DNA of 64,000 nucleotides from an uncultured Shewanella sp. (GCF_947501225.1 NZ_CANMUW010000005.1:124001-188000); one strand, 5' to 3'; shown: positions 1 through 12,467, counted from the first letter of the stretch. Numbers and translations: made by a program. The notes: generated by a model from the sequence alone, not told the origin.

Positions 1-46
1 GGAGAGACTATTCAGGCTTGCTGACAACGGCTTTATTTCTCCGGAG

Positions 47-2062
<2,016 letters not shown>

Positions 2063-2360
2063 TCAAACATCCTTTTTAAACAAGTGATTTAAACCAGCAT
2101 ACCTGTTGTGTGATATTAGCTCAACTATAACGGCAAACTGAAATTGAATTCCCTGGTTGAGTGTAGCGCCAGCCAGAGGTACAAACCGTAAGCTGCACCC
2201 TATTTCCAATTGAAAAAACAATAAGCTGTCTCAAAAAAGATACTGATAAAGGTTTAAAAGTGAAATATCGCACCATCTACAGATTCCTTTACAATTGATT
2301 TTTCACTAACGACAATTTTTCAGTTAGCATATGTGTATTGGAGTAATATAGGAGTGGATA

Positions 2361-4199
2361 ATGTCCGCTAAACCCTCATTTATAAAAAGAATATCTCTGC
2401 TTATCTGGAATACCATCAATGGCCTGCGTAAGCTTATACTTAATGTTTTCTTTTTTGGCATCCTGGCTGTCATCATAGTTGCAATGACCGTCGACGATGA
2501 TGTCAAACTCGACGCTGGCTCTGCATTAGTCCTTAACCTGTCGGGGTCGGTCGTAGAACAAAAGAGACAGGTCGATCCCATCGAAGCAGCCATGAAAAGC
2601 AGTAAGAGTAAAGATGCCAGCGGTGAACTCTTACTGGCTGACATCCTTAAAGTTATCGATAATGCAGCCCATGATACCCGCATCTCCTCAATCGTGCTCG
2701 ATATCGGTCACCTGAGATGGACCGGGATCAGTAAACTGCAGACAATCGGTGATGCGCTGACCCGTTTCAAAGCATCCGGAAAGCCTATCATCGCCACTGC
2801 TAATTGGTACGGACAGAATCAATACTTTCTTGCCAGCTTTGCCGACACTATCTATCTCAATCCTCAGGGTGGCGTTGAGTTAGAGGGCTTGAGCCGTTAC
2901 CGTCAGTACTATAAGTCAGCACTGGATAAACTCAAGATTAAGGCACATATCTTCCGGGTCGGTACATTTAAATCTGCGGTAGAACCCTATATTCGTGACG
3001 ATATGTCGCCCGCTGCCAAAGAGGCAAATAGTGAGCTTCTGAAAGATATCTGGGCCAACTATGAAGCGACCGTTGCCAGTAACCGTAACATCCCGGCCGA
3101 TAAGTTGGTACTCAACGCGGACGAATATATCACCGAGCTGGAGAAAGCGGATGGAAAATCGGCCGAGATGGCATTGAACCTGAAGTGGGTCGATGAACTC
3201 GCCTCTGCTGAGACGTTCAGACTCAAGATGATCGACACCTTCGGCAAAGCCAAAGAGGGGCACAGCTTCAAGCATATTGACTTTTTTGACTATAAAACCC
3301 TTATTGCGACTCACCCCGCGCTCTCCATCGAAGACACAGTAGGGATCATCGTTGCCAAAGGTACCATACTCAACGGGAATCAGCCTGCTGGCCAGATTGG
3401 CGGTGAAAGTACCTCTTCGCTGCTTCGTAAGGCAAGGTTCGATGATGATGTCAAAGCCGTGGTGTTAAGAGTCGATAGCCCGGGGGGAAGCGCCTTTGCC
3501 TCTGAACAGATAAGACAAGAGGTACTGGCACTTAAAACCGCCGGTAAACCTGTTGTCGTCAGTATGGGCAGCTACGCCGCTTCAGGAGGATACTGGATAT
3601 CTGCCAGTGCCGATTATATCTATGCAACACCGACCACACTCACCGGCTCTATCGGCATTTTCGGTATGTTAACGACCTTTGAGGATTCTTTGTCCAGCTT
3701 AGGCATTCACACCGATGGTGTCGCCACCTCCGAGTGGGCTGGTATTTCGGTGACCAAAGGATTAACACCAGAGGTAAAATCTGTTATTCAACGCCATATT
3801 GAACGTGGTTATCATGACTTTATCTCACTGGTCGCAGCTGAACGTAATATGAGTCTGGATGATGTGGACAACATAGCACAGGGTCGAGTGTGGTCCGGTA
3901 AGAAAGCCGTCGATCTAGGTTTGGTCGATGAGATTGGCGATCTGGACAGCGCCGTGGCGAAAGCCGCCAAGATGGCCGGTATCGAAAACTTCGACAGCAA
4001 GGTGATAGAGCAGGAGCTCAGTCCACAGGAGATCTTCATCCAGGAGATGTTAGCATCGGTAGCGGCTTACCTGCCGCAAACCAGCAGTAACTCGGTACTT
4101 GAACAGCTGCTGACACAGTGGTCAGGAGTGATTGAAGAGTTCAGTTCATTTGATGACCCTAACGGCATCTATCTCTACTGCGACACCTGTAACTTCTAA
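2361..4199 (+). CDS. sppA: Signal peptide peptidase SppA, 67K type
   Basis: This is a membrane-anchored serine protease that degrades cleaved signal peptides. The protein is 612 aa, the long form with two tandem SppA domains as in E. coli. One N-terminal transmembrane segment lies at about residues 25-43. Lys204 (in GTFKSAVEPY) is the predicted general base in the first domain, and Ser408 (in YAASGGYW) is the predicted nucleophile in the second, matching the Ser/Lys dyad known for the family. The start is supported by AGGAG eight bases upstream of the ATG. A strong intrinsic terminator follows the stop codon, so ansA downstream is probably transcribed separately. Nothing looks broken. Confidence 0.95.
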   Translation: MSAKPSFIKRISLLIWNTINGLRKLILNVFFFGILAVIIVAMTVDDDVKLDAGSALVLNLSGSVVEQKRQVDPIEAAMKSSKSKDASGELLLADILKVIDNAAHDTRISSIVLDIGHLRWTGISKLQTIGDALTRFKASGKPIIATANWYGQNQYFLASFADTIYLNPQGGVELEGLSRYRQYYKSALDKLKIKAHIFRVGTFKSAVEPYIRDDMSPAAKEANSELLKDIWANYEATVASNRNIPADKLVLNADEYITELEKADGKSAEMALNLKWVDELASAETFRLKMIDTFGKAKEGHSFKHIDFFDYKTLIATHPALSIEDTVGIIVAKGTILNGNQPAGQIGGESTSSLLRKARFDDDVKAVVLRVDSPGGSAFASEQIRQEVLALKTAGKPVVVSMGSYAASGGYWISASADYIYATPTTLTGSIGIFGMLTTFEDSLSSLGIHTDGVATSEWAGISVTKGLTPEVKSVIQRHIERGYHDFISLVAAERNMSLDDVDNIAQGRVWSGKKAVDLGLVDEIGDLDSAVAKAAKMAGIENFDSKVIEQELSPQEIFIQEMLASVAAYLPQTSSNSVLEQLLTQWSGVIEEFSSFDDPNGIYLYCDTCNF

Positions 4200-4216
4200 A
4201 TTATCAAACAATATAA

Positions 4217-4253
4217 AAAACCGGTAGGAGTGTGTCTCCTACCGGTTTTTTTT
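4217..4253 (+). terminator. Intrinsic terminator after sppA
   Basis: A perfect GC-rich stem, ACCGGTAGGAG pairing with CTCCTACCGGT around a short loop, is followed by a run of eight T. It lies 18 bases after the sppA stop codon. The A-run on the other side gives it some reverse-strand capacity too, but no minus-strand gene ends here. Confidence 0.92.
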
Positions 4254-4363
4254 ATTATAAATCTTCTTAGATACAATTTTTTACCTATATCTCTGATTTC
4301 TTATTGGGATGAGCAGCACTAGCAAGTATACTTCAGCCAATTAGCGTTCATCTGAAGTAGAAA

Positions 4364-5377
4364 ATGACCAAACGTTCCATATATGTTGCCTATACCGGTG
4401 GTACAATCGGCATGCAAAAAACGGCGCAAGGCTTCGCCCCTGTAGCCGGGTTTCTGACAAATTGCGTAAAATCCATGCCGGAATTTTATCATGATGAGAT
4501 GCCGGACTTTGTCATTCATGAATACAGTCCTTTGATAGACTCTTCGGATATGGCTCCGACGGATTGGCAGATGATCGCAAATGATATCAAGGCCAATTAC
4601 GATGAGTATGACGGTTTTGTCATCCTGCATGGAACTGACACAATGGCCTTCACGGCATCGGCACTCTCGTTTATGTTACAAGGCCTGTCGAAGCCGGTCA
4701 TAGTCACCGGCTCTCAGATCCCACTGGCCCAGTTAAGATCTGACGGTCAAACTAATCTGTTAAACTCCCTTTACATTGCGGCGAACTATCCCGTTGCCGA
4801 GGTCTGTCTGTTTTTCAATAACAAACTGTTTCGCGGTAACCGCACGACAAAGGCCCATGCGGATGGTTTCGGTGCCTTTGCATCGCCTAACTTCCCTCTT
4901 CTGCTTGAAGCCGGTATAAAGATCCGCCTCAAGGCGGGAAAAGTTGGCGCTGATGAAAGTAAGCAGCTGGAGGTGGCCACCATCAGTCCTCAGCCAATAG
5001 GGGTCGTCACCCTATACCCGGGGATCACCACAGATATTATTGAAAACATCCTTCAACAACCGGTTAAGGCCCTGATATTACTTACCTATGGGGTAGGTAA
5101 TGCACCACAAAACCCGGCTTTATTGAAGGCGTTATCCGAGGCGCACAAACGTGGGATCATACTGGTTAATCTGACACAGTGTCTGCAAGGCAAGGTCAAT
5201 ATGTCCGGTTATGCCACAGGCAATGCCCTGGAAGCGGCTGGCGTAATCAGTGGGTTTGATATGACAACCGAAGCGGCATTAACAAAACTGCACTATCTGC
5301 TTTCCCAGTCTCTGTCGACAGAGGAGATTAGAGCGGCGATGCAGAAAAGCCTGGTCGGCGAGCTGACTGAAGATTAA
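4364..5377 (+). CDS. ansA: Type I (cytoplasmic) L-asparaginase
   Basis: The enzyme hydrolyses L-asparagine to aspartate and ammonia. At 337 aa with no signal peptide it fits the cytoplasmic type I family. The first catalytic-threonine signature is near the N terminus (YTGGTIGM, Thr14), and the second, HGTDTMAFTASAL, contains Thr91 and Asp92 of the Thr-Asp-Lys relay. SQIPLAQLRSD is typical of the family. The gene follows sppA in the same direction after a terminator and about 110 bases; as I recall, the sppA-ansA order is common in Shewanella and enterics. The ribosome-binding site is weak (GAAG), so the start is chosen because the conserved fold begins immediately after it. Confidence 0.94.
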   Translation: MTKRSIYVAYTGGTIGMQKTAQGFAPVAGFLTNCVKSMPEFYHDEMPDFVIHEYSPLIDSSDMAPTDWQMIANDIKANYDEYDGFVILHGTDTMAFTASALSFMLQGLSKPVIVTGSQIPLAQLRSDGQTNLLNSLYIAANYPVAEVCLFFNNKLFRGNRTTKAHADGFGAFASPNFPLLLEAGIKIRLKAGKVGADESKQLEVATISPQPIGVVTLYPGITTDIIENILQQPVKALILLTYGVGNAPQNPALLKALSEAHKRGIILVNLTQCLQGKVNMSGYATGNALEAAGVISGFDMTTEAALTKLHYLLSQSLSTEEIRAAMQKSLVGELTED

Positions 5378-5472
5378 GCCACCGTCATAGCCATGTAGTC
5401 CCAGTAACAAGTACTGCAGGCCACTAATTTTACTGTTGCGCAGCCATCGGGCCGCGCAACACTTACCTTTAA

Positions 5473-7611
5473 TTACACCTTAAATTGGCTCACAATCTGC
5501 TGCTGACCCGAAGCGAGCTGTTTTAACTCGTCACTCAGTGTTGCCGAAGACTCCGCCTCACTGCTGATATGTTGACTGGCCTCTTTAATATTTGCAATGT
5601 TACCGCTTATCTCGGCTGCGACACTGCTCTGCTCGGCAGTTGCCTTGGCAATTTCAGCTTCATTTTCAGTAATATTAACAATATGCGCCTCGATATCTGC
5701 TAGCTGCTTCGCCATCTCCTCTACCTGACTGACCGCATTGATCGCCTTATCATTACCAGAGGTGATTGTCTTTAATATATCCAGGCTGCTGCTTTGGAAC
5801 TGCTCGATGACCTGGCTTATCTCTCCTATCGAGTTCTTTGTCCGTTCGGCAAGATCGCGAACTTCGTTAGCAACAACGGCGAACCCTCTTCCCTGCTCAC
5901 CGGCTCTGGCCGCTTCAATCGCGGCATTGAGTGCCAACAGGTTTGTCTGCTCGGCAATTCCTTGAATGACTGAGAGGATTTTCTCAATATCTTCGCTATC
6001 TGTGTTCAGTTTTTCAATTAATGGCAAGGCGGCAGAGACCTCCTGAACCAGTGAGCCAACGGCTACAGAGGTCTGGTTAGCCACCAGCCGTCCCTTCTCT
6101 GCCGACTGACTTGCATCGTTTGCCGCATGTGAGGAGAGTGATGTTTTCTCTGATACTATGCTTGCTGTAGTCGACATCTGCTCTATTGCTGCGGCAACTT
6201 GATCCACCTCTGAGAACTGCTGCTGGCTGCTGAGACTCGTTCGACCGGCAATATCGGATGCTTGACATGAGGTTGACTGCCCATGCTTTATTGAGTCATC
6301 TATGGACTTAACTGTGGTTTGCAATTTCTCCAGAAATTGATTGAACCAGTGAGTCAAAGTGCCAATCTCATCATGACTGTTCACCTTGATTCGTTGGGTA
6401 AGATCCCACTCGCCGGATGCAATAGTCTGCAGCCTCACGGTGATGTTGTTGAGGGGCTTAACCAGATAGAATGAGAAGCGCCAGACGATAAAGAGCGAGA
6501 TTGCTGATATGGCAATGGCTGACAATAAAATTTTGTAGAGGGAGTAACGGTTATATTCGACGACCTTTTGCTCTAAGGCCAATGAGTCTGCTAATACTGC
6601 GGCGCCTGGTGCAGTCAACACTAAGCCCCACTGCTCACTTACTCCTTTAAATGCTATCGGCAATAGTGCCAACAGATCCCGACCATCATCACTCCACTGT
6701 ACCCGACTCTTTTTCTCACCAAGCCATTCGCTGATATGTATCTGGCTGTCGATCGCTTGTGAATCGATATGGTTACCTAAGTGTGATTTGTCTTTGTCGT
6801 GAGCCGCAATAACTCCCATATGACTGACCAACACAAGCTCACCCTCACCATTTACCAGGCGCTTATCTGCTGCTTCTATGATCGGCTGCAAAGAGGCCAG
6901 TGACACATCCAGACCTAACATACCCAGCACCTTACCATCGACGATGAGTGGTGCTGTAATTGAGGTCATTAACACCTGCTTACCCGCTACATTATCCAGG
7001 TAGGGGTCCAATAAACAGGGGCGTGCTCGCTTGATTGCACAGGTCACCCACTCATTATCTGGCAGCCCAAGCTTATCAGGCAATGTGTTGATGATATCCT
7101 CCTCCAGCAGGATCTCCTGCTCTATTTGTCCACCGCTTCTCACCCAATAGGGTGCGAACCGCCCGACACTGTTAGACGCGGTTACCCCATCACCGATAAA
7201 CGATGAATCGGTACCGATTGTGTCCGGATTCATGACCAGATAGATGCCAAAAATATCTGCGTTGTGTTCGAGGATCTTTCTAGTGTACTCATTGAGCTCC
7301 ATGCGTAGCCGTTTAGCTTCGCTACCACGGCTGAGCCCCTCACTACGCATACTCATCATTGAGTGTGCCATAGTGTCAGCCGTAACCAACTTACGTTCGA
7401 TAACTGCTTTTATTATTTGCGACTGCTCACTTGCTAACGCTTTAATGAAGGATTCGCTGGACTCGCGTAGGTTCGATGATGTTTCTTGCTTTATTAATGC
7501 CTGGGTCTGGTTGGAATAGTAGATAAACGAGACCATGAGAATAGTTAAAGAGCTAAATAAACAGAGGAAGGAGGTGAGTGAAAATTTACGGCGGATAGAC
7601 ATACTACTCAT
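5473..7611 (-). CDS. Methyl-accepting chemotaxis protein with Cache-type sensor
   Basis: This is a transmembrane chemoreceptor that would signal to CheA/CheW. A first transmembrane helix near the N terminus ([18 protein letters not shown]) is followed by a periplasmic region of about 300 aa resembling a double Cache ligand-binding domain. Then come a second transmembrane helix ([16 protein letters not shown]), a HAMP domain and the cytoplasmic signalling domain with the nearly invariant hairpin tip [19 protein letters not shown]. The open frame extends upstream to 7665 from a GTG, but the ATG near 7611 has an AGGG-type ribosome-binding site and places the positively charged RRKF just before the first helix. 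The ligand cannot be predicted. It appears to be a single-gene unit. Confidence 0.92.
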   Translation of the reverse strand: MSSMSIRRKFSLTSFLCLFSSLTILMVSFIYYSNQTQALIKQETSSNLRESSESFIKALASEQSQIIKAVIERKLVTADTMAHSMMSMRSEGLSRGSEAKRLRMELNEYTRKILEHNADIFGIYLVMNPDTIGTDSSFIGDGVTASNSVGRFAPYWVRSGGQIEQEILLEEDIINTLPDKLGLPDNEWVTCAIKRARPCLLDPYLDNVAGKQVLMTSITAPLIVDGKVLGMLGLDVSLASLQPIIEAADKRLVNGEGELVLVSHMGVIAAHDKDKSHLGNHIDSQAIDSQIHISEWLGEKKSRVQWSDDGRDLLALLPIAFKGVSEQWGLVLTAPGAAVLADSLALEQKVVEYNRYSLYKILLSAIAISAISLFIVWRFSFYLVKPLNNITVRLQTIASGEWDLTQRIKVNSHDEIGTLTHWFNQFLEKLQTTVKSIDDSIKHGQSTSCQASDIAGRTSLSSQQQFSEVDQVAAAIEQMSTTASIVSEKTSLSSHAANDASQSAEKGRLVANQTSVAVGSLVQEVSAALPLIEKLNTDSEDIEKILSVIQGIAEQTNLLALNAAIEAARAGEQGRGFAVVANEVRDLAERTKNSIGEISQVIEQFQSSSLDILKTITSGNDKAINAVSQVEEMAKQLADIEAHIVNITENEAEIAKATAEQSSVAAEISGNIANIKEASQHISSEAESSATLSDELKQLASGQQQIVSQFKV

Positions 7612-7771
7612 AAGTAAATCCCTATACATAAGTATAAAAAAATACGAGTGATTGTATCTATTCACCCTCTTTATACAACGACATTACAACATAGGGGTGA
7701 AACATTTTGTTACACATCTGAATCCGCTCACATTATGGCGTAAATTCCAAAACAATGCCTGAATAAAGTTT

Positions 7772-7810
7772 AAAAAACTCTATAGGCGGATTAATACCTA
7801 TAGAGTTTTT
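7772..7810. terminator. Bidirectional terminator between yeaC-like gene and chemoreceptor
   Basis: An A-run and a T-run flank an inverted repeat in which AAAAACTCTATAGG pairs with CCTATAGAGTTTTT. The flanking runs would serve as U-tracts in either direction. It lies between the upstream end of the chemoreceptor gene and the 3' end of the yeaC-like gene, so it most likely ends transcription entering from either side. Confidence 0.8.
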
Positions 7811-7853
7811 AACTGTTTCTTTTTGAGCGTTAAACTAGTCTGGTTTCTACTGT

Positions 7854-8135
7854 TTAAAACTCTTTCTCTTTAAACCCGGCAATTGCTTCACCTTTAAACT
7901 GCTTCTTCAGTTCAGACTTTGACAACTCATTTAACTTCCCCTCACGGTTGATCGTGAAATGATCGCTCTGATCGAGTCTTCTTGCCTGATAAAGCATCAC
8001 CAACTGCAGGGTTGAATCGCGCTGCTCCTGCGTCAGCACGGTACCATCTTCCCACTTACCCAGTTCGACGCCACTTACGAGACGCTCATAAACCTCATGT
8101 GGCATCTCATCGATCATTTTATTAATATCGGTCAT
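7854..8135 (-). CDS. yeaC: YeaC family protein (DUF1315)
   Basis: This is a 93-aa cytosolic protein of unknown function. Its sequence closely follows E. coli YeaC as I recall it: a MPxVYxRLxxxVELGKWxDGxxLTxEQ core followed by LQLVMLYQARR. The start has a GGAAG ribosome-binding site and its ATG overlaps the stop codon of the upstream zinc-ribbon gene (ATGA), so the two are translationally coupled. No catalytic motif is apparent. The symbol is assigned on family resemblance and not on a demonstrated role. Confidence 0.85.
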   Translation of the reverse strand: MTDINKMIDEMPHEVYERLVSGVELGKWEDGTVLTQEQRDSTLQLVMLYQARRLDQSDHFTINREGKLNELSKSELKKQFKGEAIAGFKEKEF

Positions 8136-8449
8136 GCTTTCTTCCGTTTATGTAAGACGATTCTTACCCTGGTGATTAAATAACCAACAAAGCCCACTGC
8201 AAACAGGCCACCAGCGATATATGCTCTTAAACCTTGAGCGGGTTCTCCCCCCCAGAACCAGACCACAACACCGGCAATGAACACCGACATGCATAACAGA
8301 CTTTGGTTCATCAGCTGATTAGCGCGTTTAATATTGCTGATCACCGCCAGTGACTCGGTATTTCCACTGAGATCTGCACCACATGAGCTACACTGTTTGG
8401 CTTTATTGGAGATACGCTTCTTACAGCTTGGGCATTCGATTAGCGCCAT
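8132..8449 (-). CDS. Small zinc-ribbon membrane protein
   Basis: The protein has about 105 aa. It begins with a two-Cys-pair zinc ribbon (CPSCKKRISNKAKQCSSCG) and then two hydrophobic segments (LLCMSVFIAGVVVWFWG and AYIAGGLFAVGFVGYLI) that should span the inner membrane. It ends in a basic tail. The second of two adjacent ATGs is taken as the start because GAGG is spaced correctly for it. It is coupled by a 4-base overlap to the yeaC-like gene. The family is not one I can name; the zinc-ribbon-plus-membrane arrangement is widespread and functionally uninformative. Confidence 0.8.
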   Translation of the reverse strand: MALIECPSCKKRISNKAKQCSSCGADLSGNTESLAVISNIKRANQLMNQSLLCMSVFIAGVVVWFWGGEPAQGLRAYIAGGLFAVGFVGYLITRVRIVLHKRKKA

Positions 8450-8521
8450 CATTTCCTCAAAATTCAGATAAACTATTTTACAGTTACCTTCGGCACCAAC
8501 TTATACCGAAGGCAGCTTCCC

Positions 8522-9649
8522 TCATCTCAGCTCATCGACAACGGCAAGCATAGCCGTCAGAGAAGCTTCACCTAAGTAGATAGAGCGCTCGGGTGACCAG
8601 CCTGACATTGGGTCCGGCATATTATCATTATCTTTAAATGGCATCTCGAGGGTATTGGAAAGACAGGTGAATGTCTCTGCAACCCAGTTAGACGCCACGG
8701 TTAGGTTTGCCTTACCCGGCTCATCTTCATCGTAACCAAACTCAGACTGGAAATCGGCGCTGGTAAGCTTCAATGCATCGACGAATTTTGTCTGTAGTGC
8801 AGCCATTCTTGCATCGAAGGCCGGTACCCCTTCGCAACCTGCCAGGAAGACATAGGGAAGCCCTTCATCACCGTGCACATCATAAAAGAGATCGACACCG
8901 GTCTCTTTCATCTTGTTCGTAACATGGAAAACCTCCGGGCTTTTCTCCAAAGAGGGATTCAGCCATTCACGGTTGAGATTAATGCCGGCCGCGTTAGTAC
9001 GAAGATGGCCGCGCACGCCGCCATCCGGGTTCATGTTCGGTACGATATAAAAGTTTGCCTTATCCAGAATAGCCTTAGCGTTTGCACAATCACTGTCGAG
9101 CAGATTATTAATGAAACCTTCGACCAGCCACTCTGCCATCGTCTCACCTGGATGCTGACGAGCGGTGATCCAGATATTCGCTTTAGACTCATCACCATCA
9201 CCGACCTTAACCAGGGTCATATCTCGTCCATCAAGGGTCAGACCCAGGTGTTCCAGACTAACCTGGGGATGTACCTGAATCGCAGCCAGCAGATCCTGAT
9301 GGCGCTCGTAGCTGTATGGTGCAAAATAAGCTATCTGAATGGAATCACAATCCAGATCAACCGATATGGTCAACTTACCATCGAGGTATTGAGTAGGCAG
9401 TCGGAACCACTGCTGTCTGTCGTAGGTAGCAACGGCTTGATAATTCTCCCAACCTTTCGGATATGAGGCTGAGTCAGCATTTATGATATTAAGTGTATAT
9501 TGGTTGCCAACCTCACCATCTAAACGGAAGTTAAACCATTGGAAAAACTCATTGCCTACATCTGGACGAATAGCCAGCTGTACATCATTAATATTATCTT
9601 GATTGATGACTTCAATATTACCACCATCAAAATTGGCACTGATCCGCAT
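8522..9649 (-). CDS. M14-family zinc carboxypeptidase, cytosolic (CCP/AGBL-like)
   Basis: This is a predicted zinc metallocarboxypeptidase related to the eukaryotic cytosolic carboxypeptidases that trim tubulin tails. The diagnostic HPGE motif (ARQHPGETMAEW) supplies two zinc ligands, and the third ligand is in YDVHGDEG. Between them lies NPDGGVRGHLRTNAAGINLN, the NPDG...R...G.NLNR block of the M14D branch. An N-terminal beta-sandwich of about 130 residues precedes the catalytic domain, as in other bacterial CCPs. No signal peptide is seen. The open frame extends to 9727, but the ATG at 9649 precedes the conserved start of the beta-sandwich. The bacterial substrate is unknown. An intrinsic terminator separates it from the upstream response regulator gene. 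Confidence 0.88.
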   Translation of the reverse strand: MRISANFDGGNIEVINQDNINDVQLAIRPDVGNEFFQWFNFRLDGEVGNQYTLNIINADSASYPKGWENYQAVATYDRQQWFRLPTQYLDGKLTISVDLDCDSIQIAYFAPYSYERHQDLLAAIQVHPQVSLEHLGLTLDGRDMTLVKVGDGDESKANIWITARQHPGETMAEWLVEGFINNLLDSDCANAKAILDKANFYIVPNMNPDGGVRGHLRTNAAGINLNREWLNPSLEKSPEVFHVTNKMKETGVDLFYDVHGDEGLPYVFLAGCEGVPAFDARMAALQTKFVDALKLTSADFQSEFGYDEDEPGKANLTVASNWVAETFTCLSNTLEMPFKDNDNMPDPMSGWSPERSIYLGEASLTAMLAVVDELR

Positions 9650-9748
9650 AACGATTCCTTTGTTTATACTATTGAGACAAGTCATAGGGTACCTGTCAGA
9701 TTGCAGATAGGATAAACGAAAAAGCAAAATTGAGTAACCCGAAAAGCA

Positions 9749-9773
9749 AAAAGCCGCACTAATGGCGGCTTTT
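9749..9773. terminator. Intrinsic terminator after the response regulator gene
   Basis: AAAAGCCGC pairs with GCGGCTTTT around a short loop, with A- and T-runs on the two sides. It lies just after the stop of the minus-strand response regulator gene and before the start of the carboxypeptidase gene. Confidence 0.85.
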
Positions 9774-9792
9774 CACGTGAGAATGTGTGTAT

Positions 9793-10473
9793 CTAGGAGG
9801 CAAAACTATAACCTTGCCCTCTCACGGTATTGATCAGCGTTTTGGGTAACTGGGTATCGGCCAATTTTCTGCGGGTATTACTGATATGCATATCCAGATT
9901 TCGGTCGAATCGACCTAAGTCTTTTTGAAGCACACTTCGCTGTAGCTCCTGCTTAGTGATCACTTCACCCTTACGTTCAAACAGATACTTAAATAACTTA
10001 AACTCTGTTTGCGTTAATACTACCTGTCTGGAGGCAATTGACACACAGTACTGCATATCATCAAATTTAATATCACAGCCTGTAGAGCCTAACTCACTGC
10101 TGCTCTCTGCGCGGGTTAACTCGACTCGTCGTTGTAATGCTGTCATGCGAACTAAAAGCTCCTTTATGCTAAACGGCTTAGTTAAAAAGTCATCCGCCCC
10201 CAGCTCATAGCCTTTGATTCTTCCATCTTCACTGTCGATGGCAGAGATGACTATCACAGGGATCTGATCTTTTCTCGCAGCCAATAACCCAAATCCATCT
10301 AACTTTGGCATCATGATATCAAGCAGGATAATATCCGGACGGTCCTGTTCGAGAATTGATAAGGCCTCCAAACCGTTTTCAGCACTTAGAACGTCATGCC
10401 CCTCACTCTCTAACGCCTCTTTTAATAACTCCCTGAAAACCAGATCATCATCGACTACTAATACTTTACTCAT
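9793..10473 (-). CDS. OmpR/PhoB-type response regulator, no adjacent kinase
   Basis: This is a two-component DNA-binding regulator of about 226 aa. The receiver domain has the acidic pocket (VVDDD), the phospho-acceptor Asp in LLDIMMPKLDG, and the conserved Lys in DDFLTKPFS. The C-terminal winged helix carries RNLDMHISNTRRKL, the OmpR recognition-helix region. No sensor kinase gene lies on either side, so it is an orphan here. Its context and size remind me of the orphan regulator SO2426 of S. oneidensis, described in chromate and iron-stress work; that link is from memory and unverified. The second of two adjacent ATGs fits the AAGGG ribosome-binding site better. Confidence 0.9.
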   Translation of the reverse strand: MSKVLVVDDDLVFRELLKEALESEGHDVLSAENGLEALSILEQDRPDIILLDIMMPKLDGFGLLAARKDQIPVIVISAIDSEDGRIKGYELGADDFLTKPFSIKELLVRMTALQRRVELTRAESSSELGSTGCDIKFDDMQYCVSIASRQVVLTQTEFKLFKYLFERKGEVITKQELQRSVLQKDLGRFDRNLDMHISNTRRKLADTQLPKTLINTVRGQGYSFAS

Positions 10474-10688
10474 CATCCCTTACTGCAAATGCGAACTGTT
10501 ATCATTCACACTACTATATGCATTGGTAAATTTCCAGTTGTTTTTTCTAATCTGTGATATATAAGCGAACAAACCTATTCACACGGAATAAGTATGTTTA
10601 GAGACAGCCTGATAATGAAGAGGTATGGAGACTGATACCACCAGGGCCGGAATGGTCCGACCCTGGTAGAGAACAGAGGAGTTGAAAA

Positions 10689-12467
10689 CTAGTGCTCAAG
10701 CATAAGCTCACGAATATACTTTACAGGCGCGCTACCATAACTTAAGAACTGCTCATGGAAGGTTTTAAGATCAAACTGCTCTCCCTGTAACCCTTTTAAC
10801 TCCTCACGGAAGTCATAGATCTCACGGTAACCTGAATAGTAACTGGTCAGTTGAACCTGACTTAGCGTCGCCCTGCGCCACTTCCCAGCCGCCTCAGCTT
10901 GCTGCTGGAACGCCTCTTGGGTCATCAAGTTCATCGCCTCATCTTCTGTCATCCCCTTAACCTGTATGCTGTAATCGAGAATCGTGTTTGCGATGACACG
11001 CAAGTTCCACTTGTAGTACATCAGCCACATCTCAGGCTCGAAATCACCATAACCCTCTTCGAGCATCATACGTTCGGTATACACAGCCCAACCTTCTACC
11101 ATGGCCCCATTTCCGAACAGGCTCTTCACCATACTGGGAGACTCATTTGAGTAGACCAGCTGAGTGTAGTGACCCGGTATCGCCTCATGAATATTGAGTA
11201 CCTGCAGGATCCAATGGTTATATTCACGCAGGTAACTTTCGGCGGAATCATCATCCATGGCATCGAGCGGCGTTACGTTGTAGTAGGTGTTACTCGATTT
11301 CTCATAAGGACCGGGAGCGCTTATCGATGCTCCGGCAAAGCCACGCATATACTCCGGAGTTTCCCGGACGACCAGTGGCTTTTCAGGATCTAATGTAACC
11401 AGCTGCTTTTCGTTGACAAAATCAACCAGTGCGGGGATCTGCGCACGTACCTCATCGACAAATGCCTCACGCTTGACATGTTTAGAGGAGAGTTTATCGA
11501 TCAACTGACGGGTTGCTTTATTATCATCCGATGGCTTAGGCGTATCGAAATACTTATCCCAAAGTTGTGTGGTGATCTTAGCCATCTCTCCCTGAACGCG
11601 CTTCTTATCGGCCAAGGCTTTTTCATATAGTCCTTTTGCACTCATACCCGCCTGAATGTCGAAAGAGAACTTCTGCTCATAGAGCTCTTCACCGATTCTA
11701 AAGCTGCGTGCCCCCTCCTTCTCAAGTTTGGTGGCCAAAGCCGTAAGCCATTCGATATGCTCATTAATTGCCTGAGTCGCAGCATCGAAGCGGGTTTTAA
11801 ACAGGGCCTTCTCATCTTTGGTCAACCCCGAGCCTTCCACCTGCATTAACAACTCATCGGAGAAAACAGAAAATGCTCCCTGGTTCTGCATCTGAGCCAA
11901 CTGTGTATGTTCAAGGGTCGGGTCACTGATGTTTTTTCTGGCGGCACTATAGTAGGCAGGTACGTTCTCCATTCTGGCCAATACAGAACGCAGCCTTTCA
12001 TCGAGAGGAGCAAAATCTTCGTTCACCAGTTGCGCAAATCCACCGGCGACATTATATGATGAGGGATCCCACTGCCAGGACTTGAACTTAGTGATCTCCC
12101 ATGTATCTCGCTTGATTAAGTTCTCTATCAAACGGTAATCGATGAGTTCATTCGCCGATAGTCTGTCAATATCGAAGCTTTGTAACATCAACAACTGCTG
12201 TTGGTTAAATTTCAGCGCCTCAGCACGACTGGCATCGTTGGGAACTTTTAGCACACCGTCATACTTATGATAACCACTGTACAGTGCCCATGTTGGAGAT
12301 TGTTTCCATAACTCGTCGATAAACTGAGTTGAGAACTGCGCGAAACTGAGCTGTTTTTCAGATGCTTTGACACTGGGTTGCACCTGCTGTGAAACCTCTT
12401 GAGATTGACAACCGGCGAGTGCTGCTAATGACAAGGCTACCGCTAATGACAATGATGCTTTTTTCAT
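10689..12467 (-). CDS. DUF885 lipoprotein, putative metallopeptidase-like
   Basis: This is a 592-aa exported lipoprotein. The N terminus is a classical lipoprotein signal (MKKASLSLAVALSLAALAGC), with the lipobox LAGC giving a lipidated Cys19. The body matches the DUF885 family, which carries HEAIPGHYTQ, an HExxxH-like motif thought to bind metal, and a downstream glutamate in WAVYTERMM. The protein is probably periplasmic-facing and may be a peptidase, but activity is not established for most members. It is transcribed alone. Length is normal for the family. Confidence 0.88.
   Translation of the reverse strand: MKKASLSLAVALSLAALAGCQSQEVSQQVQPSVKASEKQLSFAQFSTQFIDELWKQSPTWALYSGYHKYDGVLKVPNDASRAEALKFNQQQLLMLQSFDIDRLSANELIDYRLIENLIKRDTWEITKFKSWQWDPSSYNVAGGFAQLVNEDFAPLDERLRSVLARMENVPAYYSAARKNISDPTLEHTQLAQMQNQGAFSVFSDELLMQVEGSGLTKDEKALFKTRFDAATQAINEHIEWLTALATKLEKEGARSFRIGEELYEQKFSFDIQAGMSAKGLYEKALADKKRVQGEMAKITTQLWDKYFDTPKPSDDNKATRQLIDKLSSKHVKREAFVDEVRAQIPALVDFVNEKQLVTLDPEKPLVVRETPEYMRGFAGASISAPGPYEKSSNTYYNVTPLDAMDDDSAESYLREYNHWILQVLNIHEAIPGHYTQLVYSNESPSMVKSLFGNGAMVEGWAVYTERMMLEEGYGDFEPEMWLMYYKWNLRVIANTILDYSIQVKGMTEDEAMNLMTQEAFQQQAEAAGKWRRATLSQVQLTSYYSGYREIYDFREELKGLQGEQFDLKTFHEQFLSYGSAPVKYIRELMLEH

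Noticed and set aside
8873..9466. 197-aa plus-strand frame
   Set aside because: It is antisense to the carboxypeptidase gene, whose motifs are intact; a shadow frame.
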